This document shows positions 1 through 7,732 of a stretch of DNA of 64,000 nucleotides, in pieces; position 1 is the stretch's first letter, and each line of letters begins with the position of its first letter. Source of the DNA: UMGS1975 sp959600905 (GTDB taxonomy: Bacteria > Bacillota > Clostridia > Christensenellales > QAND01). The notes below the pieces were generated by a model that did no database searches, was not told the origin of the DNA, and saw nothing but the letters and a program-made list of their open reading frames with translations. The stretch lies in the NCBI GenBank assembly GCA_959600905.1, contig CAUGNO010000003.1:158708-222707 (forward strand), in the 5' to 3' direction. The position numbers and the translations under genes are program-made.

Positions 1-55
1 TTCTTGTTTGCTTTCCTCATATAGAATCCCATCGGAAAATCTTTAGGAGGCATCT

Positions 56-1387
56 ATGGCAAAGTATACCAAAGAACAGGTCATGCAAATGGTACGTGAA
101 AATAACGTGCGTTTTATCCGTTTGCAGTTTACAGACATCTTGGGTTCGCTGAAAAACGTGGCGATCACCGATAAGCAGCTGGAAAAAGCGTTGAAAAACG
201 ATTGTATGTTTGACGGCTCCTCCATCGAGGGCTTTGTGCGCATTGAGGAATCGGATATGCGTTTGTATCCGGATCTGGATTCCTTTGTCATCTATCCCTG
301 GACGCCGAAAGAACACCGCATTGCGCGTTTGATCTGCAATGTGTACCGTCCGGACCATACCCCGTTTGAAGGGGATCCGCGCAATGTTTTGATCCGCGCG
401 TTGGACCATGCCGCCAGAATGGGGTATTCTTTCAATGTAGGCCCAGAGCTGGAATTTTTCCTCTTCCATACCAGGGAGGACGGCTCTCCTACGACGCATA
501 CACACGATGCAGCTGGTTATTTTGACCTCGGTCCTGTGGATATGGGAGAGGAGGCCCGTATTGCCATCTGTTTGGCCTTGGAGGAAATGGGCTTTGAGAT
601 CGAAGCTTCGCACCACGAATGCGCGCCCGGCCAGCATGAGATTGATTTCAAATATGCTGAAGCCTTGACCGCTGCCGACGACATTGTCACCTTTAAGCTG
701 GCAGTGAAAACCATCGCGCAAAAGCATAAGCTGCATGCTACCTTTATGCCCAAGCCGTTGTTTGGCGTGGCCGGCAATGGCATGCACACCAATATGTCTC
801 TTTTCAAAGATGGTAAAAATGCCTTCTATGATCCGGATAAGCAGTTCGGTCTTTCTACCGAAGCGCTGCAATTCATCGCAGGCGTGTTGGATCATGCCAA
901 GGGCATCACGGCCATTGCCAATCCCTTGGTCAATTCCTATAAACGTCTGGTGCCCGGCTATGAAGCGCCGGTATACATCGCCTGGTCCGCGCGCAACCGT
1001 AGCCCGCTGATCCGCGTACCGGCGGCGCGCGGCAATTCCACCCGCGTGGAGCTTCGTTCTCCTGATCCGTCCTGCAATCCGTATCTGCTGCTGGCGCTGG
1101 TGCTTCGCGCCGGTCTGGACGGAATCGAACGCGGCTTGATGCCTCCTCTGCCCGTAGATGGCAATATTTACCATATGAGCGAAGAAGAGCGCATTGAGAA
1201 AAAAGTGGGCAACCTACCGGGTACTTTGGATGAAGCTATCCAGGATATGGTGAACGACCCGCTGATGCGCGAAGCCCTGGGCGATCATGTTTTCAATAAG
1301 TATGTAACGGCCAAGCGCTTGGAATTTGATAAATACCGTGTACAGGTTCATCAATGGGAAGTAGATCGCTATCTGACCCAATATTGA
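56..1387 (+). CDS. glnA: Glutamine synthetase type I
   Basis: Makes glutamine from glutamate, ammonia and ATP in the cytoplasm; the central step of ammonia assimilation. The 443-residue length is that of the shorter GSI-alpha class usual in Firmicutes. Visible family motifs include the N-terminal MFDGSSIEGF (51-60), metal-ligand glutamates in PELEFF (E131, E133), the HHECAPGQHE segment (186-195), the ATP/metal His in GMHTNMS (H244) and the substrate loop NRSPLIRVPAARG (314-326). A TAGGAGG site lies just ahead of the ATG. The gene is followed by a strong terminator, so it appears monocistronic on its 3' side. Its promoter and any GlnR site lie mostly outside the window. Identification is very secure. 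Confidence 0.98.
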   Translation: MAKYTKEQVMQMVRENNVRFIRLQFTDILGSLKNVAITDKQLEKALKNDCMFDGSSIEGFVRIEESDMRLYPDLDSFVIYPWTPKEHRIARLICNVYRPDHTPFEGDPRNVLIRALDHAARMGYSFNVGPELEFFLFHTREDGSPTTHTHDAAGYFDLGPVDMGEEARIAICLALEEMGFEIEASHHECAPGQHEIDFKYAEALTAADDIVTFKLAVKTIAQKHKLHATFMPKPLFGVAGNGMHTNMSLFKDGKNAFYDPDKQFGLSTEALQFIAGVLDHAKGITAIANPLVNSYKRLVPGYEAPVYIAWSARNRSPLIRVPAARGNSTRVELRSPDPSCNPYLLLALVLRAGLDGIERGLMPPLPVDGNIYHMSEEERIEKKVGNLPGTLDEAIQDMVNDPLMREALGDHVFNKYVTAKRLEFDKYRVQVHQWEVDRYLTQY

Positions 1388-1391
1388 GCAA

Positions 1392-1416
1392 AAAAGGGAG
1401 AGCCGCTCTCCCTTTT
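1392..1416 (+). terminator. Terminator after glnA
   Basis: An 11-bp perfect stem (AAAAGGGAGAG / CTCTCCCTTTT) with a 3-base loop sits 5 bases after the glnA stop and ends in T residues. Confidence 0.85.
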
Positions 1417-1439
1417 ACTTTTCAAAGGAGTGAAGAATT

Positions 1440-2183
1440 ATGCTGCGTGATTGGGCTGCAGAAAAACAAGCTCGTGTTTCCTTTATACAATCCGTCCTGA
1501 AATCTTCCGGCGCCAAAGGCGTTGTCTTTGGCAACAGCGGCGGCAAGGACTGCTGTTTGGTAGGCATTCTGTGCCGCCTGGCTACGCCGCAGGTTACAGG
1601 TGTTATCATGCCGTGCTCTTCTAGCCGCAACTTTGGCATAGACCGCGACCATGCACTGTTGATGAGCAAGCAGTTTGGCATAGAGGCTGTTCAGGTGGAT
1701 CTTACGGATATCAAGGCCGCATTTGTCAGCGCCATAGAGCCATTGTCGCCTCTCTCCGGTGCATCCGGGATGAATATCAACCCACGTCTGCGTATGACAA
1801 CGCTGTATGCGCTGGCGCAAAGCAAGGGCTGCCTTGTGGCAGGCACTGGCAACCGCAGTGAGCGGTATATGGGATATTTCACCAAGTGGGGCGATGGTGC
1901 GTTTGATTTTAACCCCATTGCAGATCTAACCGCCACAGAAATCTTCGATTTTCTGCGCTATTTAGGAGCCCCTACCGAGATCATTGAAAAGGCGCCCTCC
2001 GCAGGGTTGTTTGAGGGGCAGACGGATGAAAAGGAAATGGGCGTTACCTATGCCGCCATCGATGAATATATTCTGCATGGGACTGGCCGGCCGGAGGATA
2101 TTGCTATCATCCAGCGGGCACACAACGCCACGCAGCATAAGCGAAACGGCGCTTTGGTTTATAAAATGATGGAGGAGGGGTAA
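1440..2183 (+). CDS. nadE: NAD(+) synthetase (NadE)
   Basis: ATP-dependent amidation of nicotinic acid adenine dinucleotide to NAD+, last step of NAD synthesis. At 247 residues it is the short form lacking a glutaminase domain, so free ammonia would be the nitrogen source. The PP-loop reads SGGKD at 33-37, where the family more often has SGGIDS; the downstream GTGNRSERYMGYFTKWGD (139-156) is the typical NadE substrate segment. An AAAGGAG site precedes the ATG. The gene lies 52 bases after glnA but behind its terminator. Its TAA stop falls in the loop of its own terminator hairpin. Confidence 0.95.
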   Translation: MLRDWAAEKQARVSFIQSVLKSSGAKGVVFGNSGGKDCCLVGILCRLATPQVTGVIMPCSSSRNFGIDRDHALLMSKQFGIEAVQVDLTDIKAAFVSAIEPLSPLSGASGMNINPRLRMTTLYALAQSKGCLVAGTGNRSERYMGYFTKWGDGAFDFNPIADLTATEIFDFLRYLGAPTEIIEKAPSAGLFEGQTDEKEMGVTYAAIDEYILHGTGRPEDIAIIQRAHNATQHKRNGALVYKMMEEG

Positions 2184-2195
2184 CCCTCCTTTTTC
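2173..2195 (+). terminator. Terminator overlapping the nadE stop codon
   Basis: AGGAGGG-GTAA-CCCTCCT followed by T residues: the last nadE codons form the left arm, the TAA stop lies in the loop, and the right arm is untranslated. Confidence 0.8.
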
Positions 2196-2203
2196 TATGC
2201 ACA

Positions 2204-2233
2204 TTGACAATCATTTTTTTACCATGATACAAT
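2204..2233 (+). promoter_or_regulatory. Promoter of metA
   Basis: TTGACA (2204-2209), 18-base spacer, TACAAT (2228-2233), ending 35 bases before the metA ATG. Near-consensus for the housekeeping sigma factor. No riboswitch fits in the short leader. Confidence 0.75.
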
Positions 2234-2268
2234 AGCCGAAAAACCAAAAAAAGAGAGATGGTCAAGCG

Positions 2269-3201
2269 ATGCCCATTCGTATTCCCAATGCTTTGCCGTC
2301 TGCCGCGATCCTATCCAATGAAAATATCTTCGTGATGACAGAGGATCGCGCCACGACACAGGATATTCGTCCGTTGAAAATCGCAATCTTCAACGTGATG
2401 CCGACGAAGATCACCACAGAGACCCAGCTGCTTCGGCTGTTGAGCAATACGCCGCTTCAGGTAGATATTACGTTGGTACACCCACAGTCCTATCTTTCCA
2501 CCCATACACCATTAGAGCACCTGAAAACATTCTACAAAACATTTGAACAAATTCAGTCGGAAAAGTTCGACGGTATGATCTTTACAGGCGCACCGGTGGA
2601 AAAGCTGGATTATCATCAGGTTGCCTACTGGGATGAATTGATGATGCTCATGGATTGGTCGTTGGAAAATGTCTTTTCCTCCATCCATATCTGCTGGGGC
2701 GCCCAGGCAGCGCTGTATCATCATTACGGCGTACCGAAGTACGAGCTGCCGGAAAAGCTGTTCGGTGTATTCTCACACCATATTTTGACAGAGCATAATC
2801 CGCTGCTGCGCGGGTTCGATGATGTCTTTTACATGCCCCATTCGCGCCATACCGAGGTGCGCAAAGAGGATATCGAAACGGTGCGCGGCCTGGAGGTCGT
2901 ATGTGAATCCGAAGAGGCGGGCGTAGGCCTAGCCATGACGCCGGACGGACGGCAGATCTTTATCACCGGCCACGGAGAATACGACCGGGATACGCTGCTA
3001 TATGAATACCAACGTGATGTGCAGCGCGGCGCGGCAATCAAGATTCCTAAGCATTATTTCCAAAATGACGATCCTTCCCTACCTCCCATTGTGCAGTGGC
3101 GGGCGCATGCCAACTTGTTCTATTTCAATTGGCTGAACTTTGTCTATCAAGAAACACCGTATAACATCGATGCCATCACGAAAATTCAAATAGAAAAATA
3201 A
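2269..3201 (+). CDS. metA: Homoserine O-acyltransferase (probably acetyl-specific)
   Basis: Acylates homoserine to start methionine synthesis. Length (310) and motifs are those of the MetA glutamine-amidotransferase-like family: nucleophile Cys142 in ICWGAQAA, PHSRHTEV, and the His/Glu pair in TGHGEYDRDT. Position 111 is glutamate (TGAPVE). In the studied family members Glu111 goes with acetyl-CoA use and Gly111 with succinyl-CoA use, so the product is predicted to be O-acetylhomoserine although many databases label such proteins succinyltransferases. It has its own promoter and terminator; the start at 2269 follows an AGAGA-type weak ribosome binding site. No other methionine gene is nearby. 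Confidence 0.95.
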   Translation: MPIRIPNALPSAAILSNENIFVMTEDRATTQDIRPLKIAIFNVMPTKITTETQLLRLLSNTPLQVDITLVHPQSYLSTHTPLEHLKTFYKTFEQIQSEKFDGMIFTGAPVEKLDYHQVAYWDELMMLMDWSLENVFSSIHICWGAQAALYHHYGVPKYELPEKLFGVFSHHILTEHNPLLRGFDDVFYMPHSRHTEVRKEDIETVRGLEVVCESEEAGVGLAMTPDGRQIFITGHGEYDRDTLLYEYQRDVQRGAAIKIPKHYFQNDDPSLPPIVQWRAHANLFYFNWLNFVYQETPYNIDAITKIQIEK

Positions 3202-3227
3202 AAAAAGAGCCGATGGCTCTTTTTTTA
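3201..3227. terminator. Bidirectional terminator between metA and ribU
   Basis: AAAAAAGAGCC-GAT-GGCTCTTTTTT: the stem is flanked by A and T tracts on both sides and separates two convergent genes whose stop codons touch it. Confidence 0.85.
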
Positions 3228-3869
3228 TTTGTTGTGCAGCGGGAGATACCGCACCTTGGAAAATCGTTTGTATAACAGAAAGGTAATCAATGAATTGACC
3301 CCGCTTTTGATTAGGTTAAACGGCAGAATGATCGGGAAGATCATCGGGGCCACAGCCGCACGCGGCATCCCCATAAAAATCGGCGTTACAAAATAATTCC
3401 ATACCATCATCGACACCGTCATCACCAAACAACCCAATACCAGCGCTACCACAGCTTGCTTTTTGGTTTTATGGAATTTATACCAGTTGCCCGCTACCAA
3501 AACGAACGATCCCGTTGCAAAAATATGCATCAAGATACCGATAAAGCCGCTGCCAGCGCTTACCGTCATGCCCTGAATGATGGAAGCCACCACTGTCAGT
3601 GCAAAACCTGCCAGGGGACCATAGGCAAAGGTGCCCAGAAAAATGGGGATATCTGCCGGATCGTATTCCAAAAATGCCGCGCTTGGAAAGATGGGAAATC
3701 GAATGAGCATCAGCATGACGATGGAGAGTGCAACCAACACTGCCATCATAACGAGCCGCTGGGTGTTTTGCTGGCGGTTTTTGTTCTTCTTGTTTAGGTC
3801 AACGACGAACAAGACGACCAAAAACAACGCCAACACTGACCAAAGGATGATCTTTGTAGATGTGTTCAT
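3225..3869 (-). CDS. ribU: Riboflavin ECF transporter S component (RibU)
   Basis: Membrane substrate-binding subunit that captures riboflavin for an energy-coupling-factor (ECF) ABC transporter. The 214-residue protein has about six hydrophobic segments, including the characteristic stretch LIRFPIFPSAAFLEYDPADIP that RibU proteins use near the binding pocket, and PFNLIKSGVNSLITFLLYK near the C terminus, which is typical of the contact region with EcfT. The start is the ATG at 3869, directly after GGAG; the frame stays open upstream only because it runs through the riboswitch. The FMN riboswitch immediately upstream fixes the ligand class. The EcfA/EcfT energy module is not in the window. Confidence 0.93.
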   Translation of the reverse strand: MNTSTKIILWSVLALFLVVLFVVDLNKKNKNRQQNTQRLVMMAVLVALSIVMLMLIRFPIFPSAAFLEYDPADIPIFLGTFAYGPLAGFALTVVASIIQGMTVSAGSGFIGILMHIFATGSFVLVAGNWYKFHKTKKQAVVALVLGCLVMTVSMMVWNYFVTPIFMGMPRAAVAPMIFPIILPFNLIKSGVNSLITFLLYKRFSKVRYLPLHNK

Positions 3870-3964
3870 GTTTTCTCTTCTCCTTTTTTGTCTGCCCGAT
3901 GGAGAAAATGAAAAACCCTTTATCCAATATGAATAAAGGGCGCACAGAAAACAGTCCTCTGTGT

Positions 3965-4092
3965 TGTTTCTTTCATCCGGACTATACCGTCGGTACTGGA
4001 TTCTAACCAGCTCTGCCAAAGCTCGTGGACTTGCCGCCTATCAGCGTTTCACCACCGGTGAGGAATTGCACCTCGCCCCGAAACAGACAATC
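3965..4092 (-). promoter_or_regulatory. FMN riboswitch (RFN element)
   Basis: On the minus strand this reads with the conserved RFN blocks: GGGGCGAGGTGCAATTCCTC, ACCGGTGGT, then GATTCCAGTACCGACGGTATAGTC-type sequence (here GAATCCAGTACCGACGG) and CCGGATGAAAG at the 3' end. It lies about 100 bases before the ribU start and should switch the transporter off when FMN is plentiful. The A/T-rich pair of arms between the aptamer and ribU (around 3905-3960) could form the expression platform, not worked out here. Confidence 0.95.
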
Positions 4093-4129
4093 TATTTTTT
4101 TCAATTATAGTGCGGGCGGTTGCTATCTG

Positions 4130-4618
4130 TCAATCCCCGTCCTCCTGCCATCCCTTGCACACATCAACCCACGCTAAGCTGTGCGCATAGGTAGCCAACT
4201 CATCACACGTCAACTCAATGGCAGAGTTGCTGCTACCGGCTGCCGGATACACCGTTGCAAACCTTTGCAATGATACATCCAGATAGCATTCAACCCGCGA
4301 GTCCTCAATGGCAAACGGGCATACACCGCCCACGGCATGTCCGGTATATGCCAGTACTTCCTCCGGGGTCAGCATTTTGGCCTTTAAGCCAAAGCACCGT
4401 TTAAATTTTGCGTTGTCTATCTTTGCATCTCCTGCTGCAACGACCAAAATGCCCTTTTCTTCCTTTCCCTTAAAGGACAAAGTCTTTGCAATGCGCGCAG
4501 GGATCACGTGCAGCGCCTCTGCCGCTAGCTGCACCGTAGCGCTGGAAACAGGAAATTCCAAAACGTCTTTTGCACGATCCCATTGCTGTAAGTATGTCTT
4601 TACCTTGTCTACGGACAT
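4130..4618 (-). CDS. YbaK/EbsC-type aminoacyl-tRNA deacylase
   Basis: A 162-residue single-domain member of the YbaK/ProX family, which hydrolyses misacylated tRNAs such as Cys-tRNA(Pro). Family marks include the catalytic-lysine region AKTLSFKGKEEKGILVVAAGDAKID, the VGGVCPFA loop (family GGxxPFG) and the C-terminal substrate segment YPAAGSSNSAIELT. GAGGAAATGGC precedes the ATG. It faces the ribU riboswitch with no shared operon. Exact tRNA specificity cannot be read from the sequence. Confidence 0.85.
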   Translation of the reverse strand: MSVDKVKTYLQQWDRAKDVLEFPVSSATVQLAAEALHVIPARIAKTLSFKGKEEKGILVVAAGDAKIDNAKFKRCFGLKAKMLTPEEVLAYTGHAVGGVCPFAIEDSRVECYLDVSLQRFATVYPAAGSSNSAIELTCDELATYAHSLAWVDVCKGWQEDGD

Positions 4619-4686
4619 GCCATTTCCTCTTTTCTCATGGTCTATTCCCTATTGTAAACAGCCATAGAGGGTTTGGCAAGCATCCA

Positions 4687-4917
4687 TTAGGATTGTCTTT
4701 CGGCCTCTTCTGCCAGCTCTTCCACCTCTTCCGAAATCGCTTCCAGCTCAGGGCCCAGATCGCAGTGGACCAGAATCAACGTCAGATTGCTAATCACGGC
4801 GCTCAAAAAGCAGCGCCATTGCTCTATCTGCGCCTCTGTCTGTCCACAGGCCAATGCGCTGGCCACAGCTGCCGCCATCATCGGTACAGTGGTCACACAA
4901 TTTTCCCTTTTTTTCAT
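4687..4917 (-). CDS. Small hypothetical protein (76 aa)
   Basis: A short acidic protein with a hydrophobic first half (TTVPMMAAAVASALACG, then FLSAVISNLTLILVHC) and a glutamate-rich C terminus (ELEAISEEVEELAEEAE) likely to be helical. Small proteins of this design are common in clostridia next to unrelated genes; no function can be assigned. It has a purine-rich leader (GGGGCGTAGGGC). It lies between the YbaK gene and the duplicated terminator region of the acyltransferase. Confidence 0.5.
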   Translation of the reverse strand: MKKRENCVTTVPMMAAAVASALACGQTEAQIEQWRCFLSAVISNLTLILVHCDLGPELEAISEEVEELAEEAERQS

Positions 4918-4970
4918 GCCCTACGCCCCTTTCCCTTTATTCTATGCCGTTTTCGGGGGGATGGCGAAAA

Positions 4971-5204
4971 AAAGAAGGCCTACGCCTTCTTTTTTTGTTC
5001 TTTTTCTCTCAGCAGCTCTGAAAATAAAATCCACTGCATCACAGACTGCTTGTTCTCCGGTTCCAGCACACAAATACTCCGCCCATAAAGAAGGCCTACG
5101 CCTTCTTTTTTTGTTCTTTTTCTCTCAGCAGCTCTGAAAATAAAATCCACTGCATCACAGACTGCTTGTTCTCCGGTTCCAGCACACAAATACTCCGCCC
5201 ATAA
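4971..5204. repeat. 116-bp tandem duplication with terminator
   Basis: Bases 4971-5088 are identical to 5087-5204 (period 116). Each copy carries the last roughly 30 codons of the acyltransferase gene, its stop codon and an A/T-flanked hairpin (arms AAAGAAGGC / GCCTTCTTT around CTAC). Only the right-hand copy is joined in frame to the gene body. The left copy is a downstream echo that leaves a second terminator. The perfect identity points to a recent event or an assembly artefact. Confidence 0.9.
5085..5109. terminator. Terminator containing the acyltransferase stop codon
   Basis: Stem AAAGAAGGC-CTAC-GCCTTCTTT flanked by A and T runs; the minus-strand TAG stop (5096-5098) lies in the loop. 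A second identical hairpin at 4971-4993 comes from the duplication and would act as a back-up terminator. Confidence 0.8.
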
Positions 5205-6316
5205 GGAATTTCAAGATCGATACCGCAGGCGTAGGGGATCATGGCAAGATGCTCTTTGGGAAACCAGCGTTCTCCTCTTTCGCCGTCAATTACTCCCTGG
5301 TAAAGCATCCCCTCCCAAGTAAAGCGTGCTTCTCCGCAGCCTTTTCTATCAAACCCGCTACTTTTTTGCCTTGGATCCTTTAAGACGACCTGCTCTGCCA
5401 AGGCAAAGCCAGGCTGCGACGCTTTTTGCCGCAGCCGATCCCGCTGCCAATCCAGCCACTCGGCTATGGTAGGAAATGCCTTATCCTTTTTGCTCACGGG
5501 ATGCAGCGATAGCTGATCGTCTATGCGCACTGCGTTGCCGCAGGCCCTGCATATCAGCTTATCCTCCTCCGAAAACGTACAAAACTCCCGGCCGCAGTTT
5601 GGGCATTGGTACAGGGCATTTTCCAAACCCTTTGCCAGCTCTTTGCCCTTATAATGCCAGCCGTTTGTCCGGATGCTCTCTCCTTCGTCAAAGGAAAGCG
5701 CTTCTACCAGCGTATGATACAATGCCTCTCGCGGCATCTGCTTTACCTGCTCGGCTGTCAAAAGCGGCGTTGCTGTAAACTTTACAGGGCCCTTTCTCCA
5801 GACCTTGGCCCATTTTGGCTTGCAGGCTCCTGCTCCCTGCAATTTTCCAATGACAACGGGAATGCCCAAAAACTGTACCAGCTTTGCAAGAGAGGGATGT
5901 ACAAACCCCAATTTTCCGTCTATGCTAACCTGTCCTTCCGGAAATAGGTTGATAACGCCGCCCATGGCAACGACCTTTTTCATTTTCTGTATGCTGCTGA
6001 CGTCTACCTGGAATTGTTGCTTGGCAATGGCGCCCAGCCGGGGAAGGATGGTCTTGAGCGGCTGATTGTAAAAATAGTGCTGCGCTGTTACGATATTCAT
6101 CTTTTGTGGATACATACCCGCCACCGTGGGCAGCCAATCCATGCCCGATGTATGGCCGCATAGCAAAAGATACGGCGGCTTTATGCCTTGAATGGCCCCC
6201 GTATCCCTGGTAAACTTATATTTTATTTTAAGGTACGGTGTAATGGCCTTGCAGCCCAACGTATATAAAAACCCATTGGGCAATTGTATACTTTTTTTGC
6301 TTTTTTTCTGTTTCAT
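5096..6316 (-). CDS. PlsC-like acyltransferase with zinc ribbon
   Basis: A 406-residue protein with an N-terminal lysophosphatidate/glycerophosphate acyltransferase domain: motif I HTSGMD (H55, D60; the HX4D catalytic pair) and motif III FPEGQVS (125-131). It probably transfers acyl chains to a lysophospholipid at the inner face of the membrane. The C-terminal half is unusual for PlsC: a four-cysteine zinc ribbon (C238, C241, C256, C259) followed by about 140 residues of unknown role, so the substrate may differ. The last ~30 codons are tandemly duplicated downstream. Start at 6316 follows AGAGGG; gene body ordinary. Confidence 0.8.
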   Translation of the reverse strand: MKQKKSKKSIQLPNGFLYTLGCKAITPYLKIKYKFTRDTGAIQGIKPPYLLLCGHTSGMDWLPTVAGMYPQKMNIVTAQHYFYNQPLKTILPRLGAIAKQQFQVDVSSIQKMKKVVAMGGVINLFPEGQVSIDGKLGFVHPSLAKLVQFLGIPVVIGKLQGAGACKPKWAKVWRKGPVKFTATPLLTAEQVKQMPREALYHTLVEALSFDEGESIRTNGWHYKGKELAKGLENALYQCPNCGREFCTFSEEDKLICRACGNAVRIDDQLSLHPVSKKDKAFPTIAEWLDWQRDRLRQKASQPGFALAEQVVLKDPRQKSSGFDRKGCGEARFTWEGMLYQGVIDGERGERWFPKEHLAMIPYACGIDLEIPYGRSICVLEPENKQSVMQWILFSELLREKEQKKKA

Positions 6317-6414
6317 ATTCTACAACCCTCTTTATCCCAATCCCCAAGAAGAATCGTGTTTCAGTGTATCGGCCCCGCTTCGATTTGTCAATTTACCAAA
6401 CCTGCTATTTTCTC

Positions 6415-6469
6415 TTGACAATGCTGTAAAGCAGTCATATATTGTATATATACTTTATATACAATATAT
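6415..6469 (+). promoter_or_regulatory. Promoter and operator of the GntR/ABC operon
   Basis: TTGACA (6415-6420), 17-base spacer, TATATT (6438-6443). A 14-bp-arm inverted repeat with centre at 6453 (arms 6437-6450 and 6456-6469, core ATTGTATA...TATACAAT) overlaps the -10 box and the start site. This is the expected place for the product of the next gene to repress its own operon. Confidence 0.85.
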
Positions 6470-6486
6470 ATAGTTGGAGGCTTCTT

Positions 6487-6864
6487 TTGGATATCATCAT
6501 TTCAAATGCCAGCGGCAAACCGATCTATGAGCAGATCGTTTCACAGATCAAACAGCTTATCCTTTCCAACGCCTTACAGGCAGGGGACGCCCTGCCCAGT
6601 ATGCGGCTGTTGGCCAAGGATCTGCGCATCAGCGTCATTACCACGAAACGGGCCTATGAAGAGCTTGAGCGCGAAGGCTTTATAGAAACCATCGTAGGAA
6701 AAGGCAGCTTTGTCGCCAGCAAAAACGAGGATTTTCTAAAGGAGGAGCAGCTCCGCCTCATCGAAGGCCATCTTCATAAGGCAACCACCCTGGCTCGCCA
6801 ATGCGGTATTGCCGAAGAGGAGCTTGTTTCTATCATCCATCTTTTATATCAGGAGGACATTTAA
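6487..6864 (+). CDS. GntR-family regulator (short YtrA type)
   Basis: A 125-residue regulator: a winged helix-turn-helix (KPIYEQIVSQIKQLIL ... LPSMRLLAKDLRISVITTKRAYEELEREGFIET) plus a short helical tail, matching the YtrA subfamily that controls ABC exporter operons. The best start is TTG at 6487, six bases after GGAGG; an ATG at 6442 would lie inside the operator and lacks a ribosome binding site. It is followed after 4 bases by the ABC ATPase gene. It likely represses its own promoter through the 6437-6469 palindrome and is released by a cell-envelope or drug signal (inference from family). Confidence 0.9.
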   Translation: MDIIISNASGKPIYEQIVSQIKQLILSNALQAGDALPSMRLLAKDLRISVITTKRAYEELEREGFIETIVGKGSFVASKNEDFLKEEQLRLIEGHLHKATTLARQCGIAEEELVSIIHLLYQEDI

Positions 6865-6868
6865 TACC

Positions 6869-7732
6869 ATGGCAAACAGCATCATAGAGGTTTCAGGCCT
6901 TTGTAAATCATATTCTTCTTTTCAGCTCCAAGATATCTCCTTTTCTCTTGCAGAAGGCTGCATTATGGGGCTGATTGGGGAAAACGGCGCCGGCAAAACC
7001 ACCACGTTGAAAGCTTTGCTGGATATTGTGCGCCCGGACGGCGGAGAGATCCGTTTATTTGGCCAACCCGTCCGTCCGGATAGTGCGCTGTTAAAAGAAC
7101 AAATCGGCGTTGTCTGGGAAAACAGCTTTTTCTATGAGGGGCTTACCGCTCAGGATATACAGCGCTGCATGGCCGGCGTTTATAAACAATGGGATTCCGT
7201 ATTATACCGCCGGTTGCTGGATCAATTCCAGCTACCCTTTCGCCAGCCTATGCAGAAGTTTTCACGCGGTATGCGCATGAAATTGCTCATCGCCAACGCA
7301 TTGGCCCACCATCCACGGCTGCTGATTTTAGACGAAGCCACCAGCGGGCTGGATCCTGTTGTACGCAGCGAGATCCTTGATCTGTTTTTAGAGTTTATCC
7401 AGGATGAAACGCATTCTATCCTTTTTTCCTCTCACATCACCAGTGATTTGGATAAAATCGCCGATTATGTAACGCTGCTGCATCAAGGCCAAATGCTCTT
7501 TAGCAAAGAAAAGGATCGTCTGCAAGAGCAGTATGGCGTGCTGCGCTGCAGTGTTTCCGCTCTGCATGCGCTGGCGCCGCAGCAGATCGTACGGATCATC
7601 CCCCATGATTTCCACTGCGAAGCGCTGGTAACCCAAAAAGAACACATCCGCCTGACCGAGCAAATGATCCTAGAACCCGCCACCATCGAACAGATCATGC
7701 TGTTTTACATCAAAGGAGTGCCGTCGCTATGA
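6869..7732 (+). CDS. ABC transporter ATP-binding protein
   Basis: Energy-supplying subunit of an exporter (287 residues). It has Walker A GENGAGKTTT, the signature-like FSRGMRMKLLIANAL, Walker B LLILDEATSGLDP and a switch His in SSHITSD. The C-terminal ~80 residues resemble the extension in bacitracin/YtrB-type ATPases. Start at 6869 follows AGGAGG at 6851-6856; an upstream ATG at 6809 lies inside the regulator. Its stop overlaps the start of the permease (ATGA), showing translational coupling. Substrate unknown. Confidence 0.92.
   Translation: MANSIIEVSGLCKSYSSFQLQDISFSLAEGCIMGLIGENGAGKTTTLKALLDIVRPDGGEIRLFGQPVRPDSALLKEQIGVVWENSFFYEGLTAQDIQRCMAGVYKQWDSVLYRRLLDQFQLPFRQPMQKFSRGMRMKLLIANALAHHPRLLILDEATSGLDPVVRSEILDLFLEFIQDETHSILFSSHITSDLDKIADYVTLLHQGQMLFSKEKDRLQEQYGVLRCSVSALHALAPQQIVRIIPHDFHCEALVTQKEHIRLTEQMILEPATIEQIMLFYIKGVPSL

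Noticed and set aside
17..1174. Long open frame antisense to glnA
   Set aside because: It mirrors a clearly real gene, has no ribosome binding site, and its composition is that of a codon-bias shadow.
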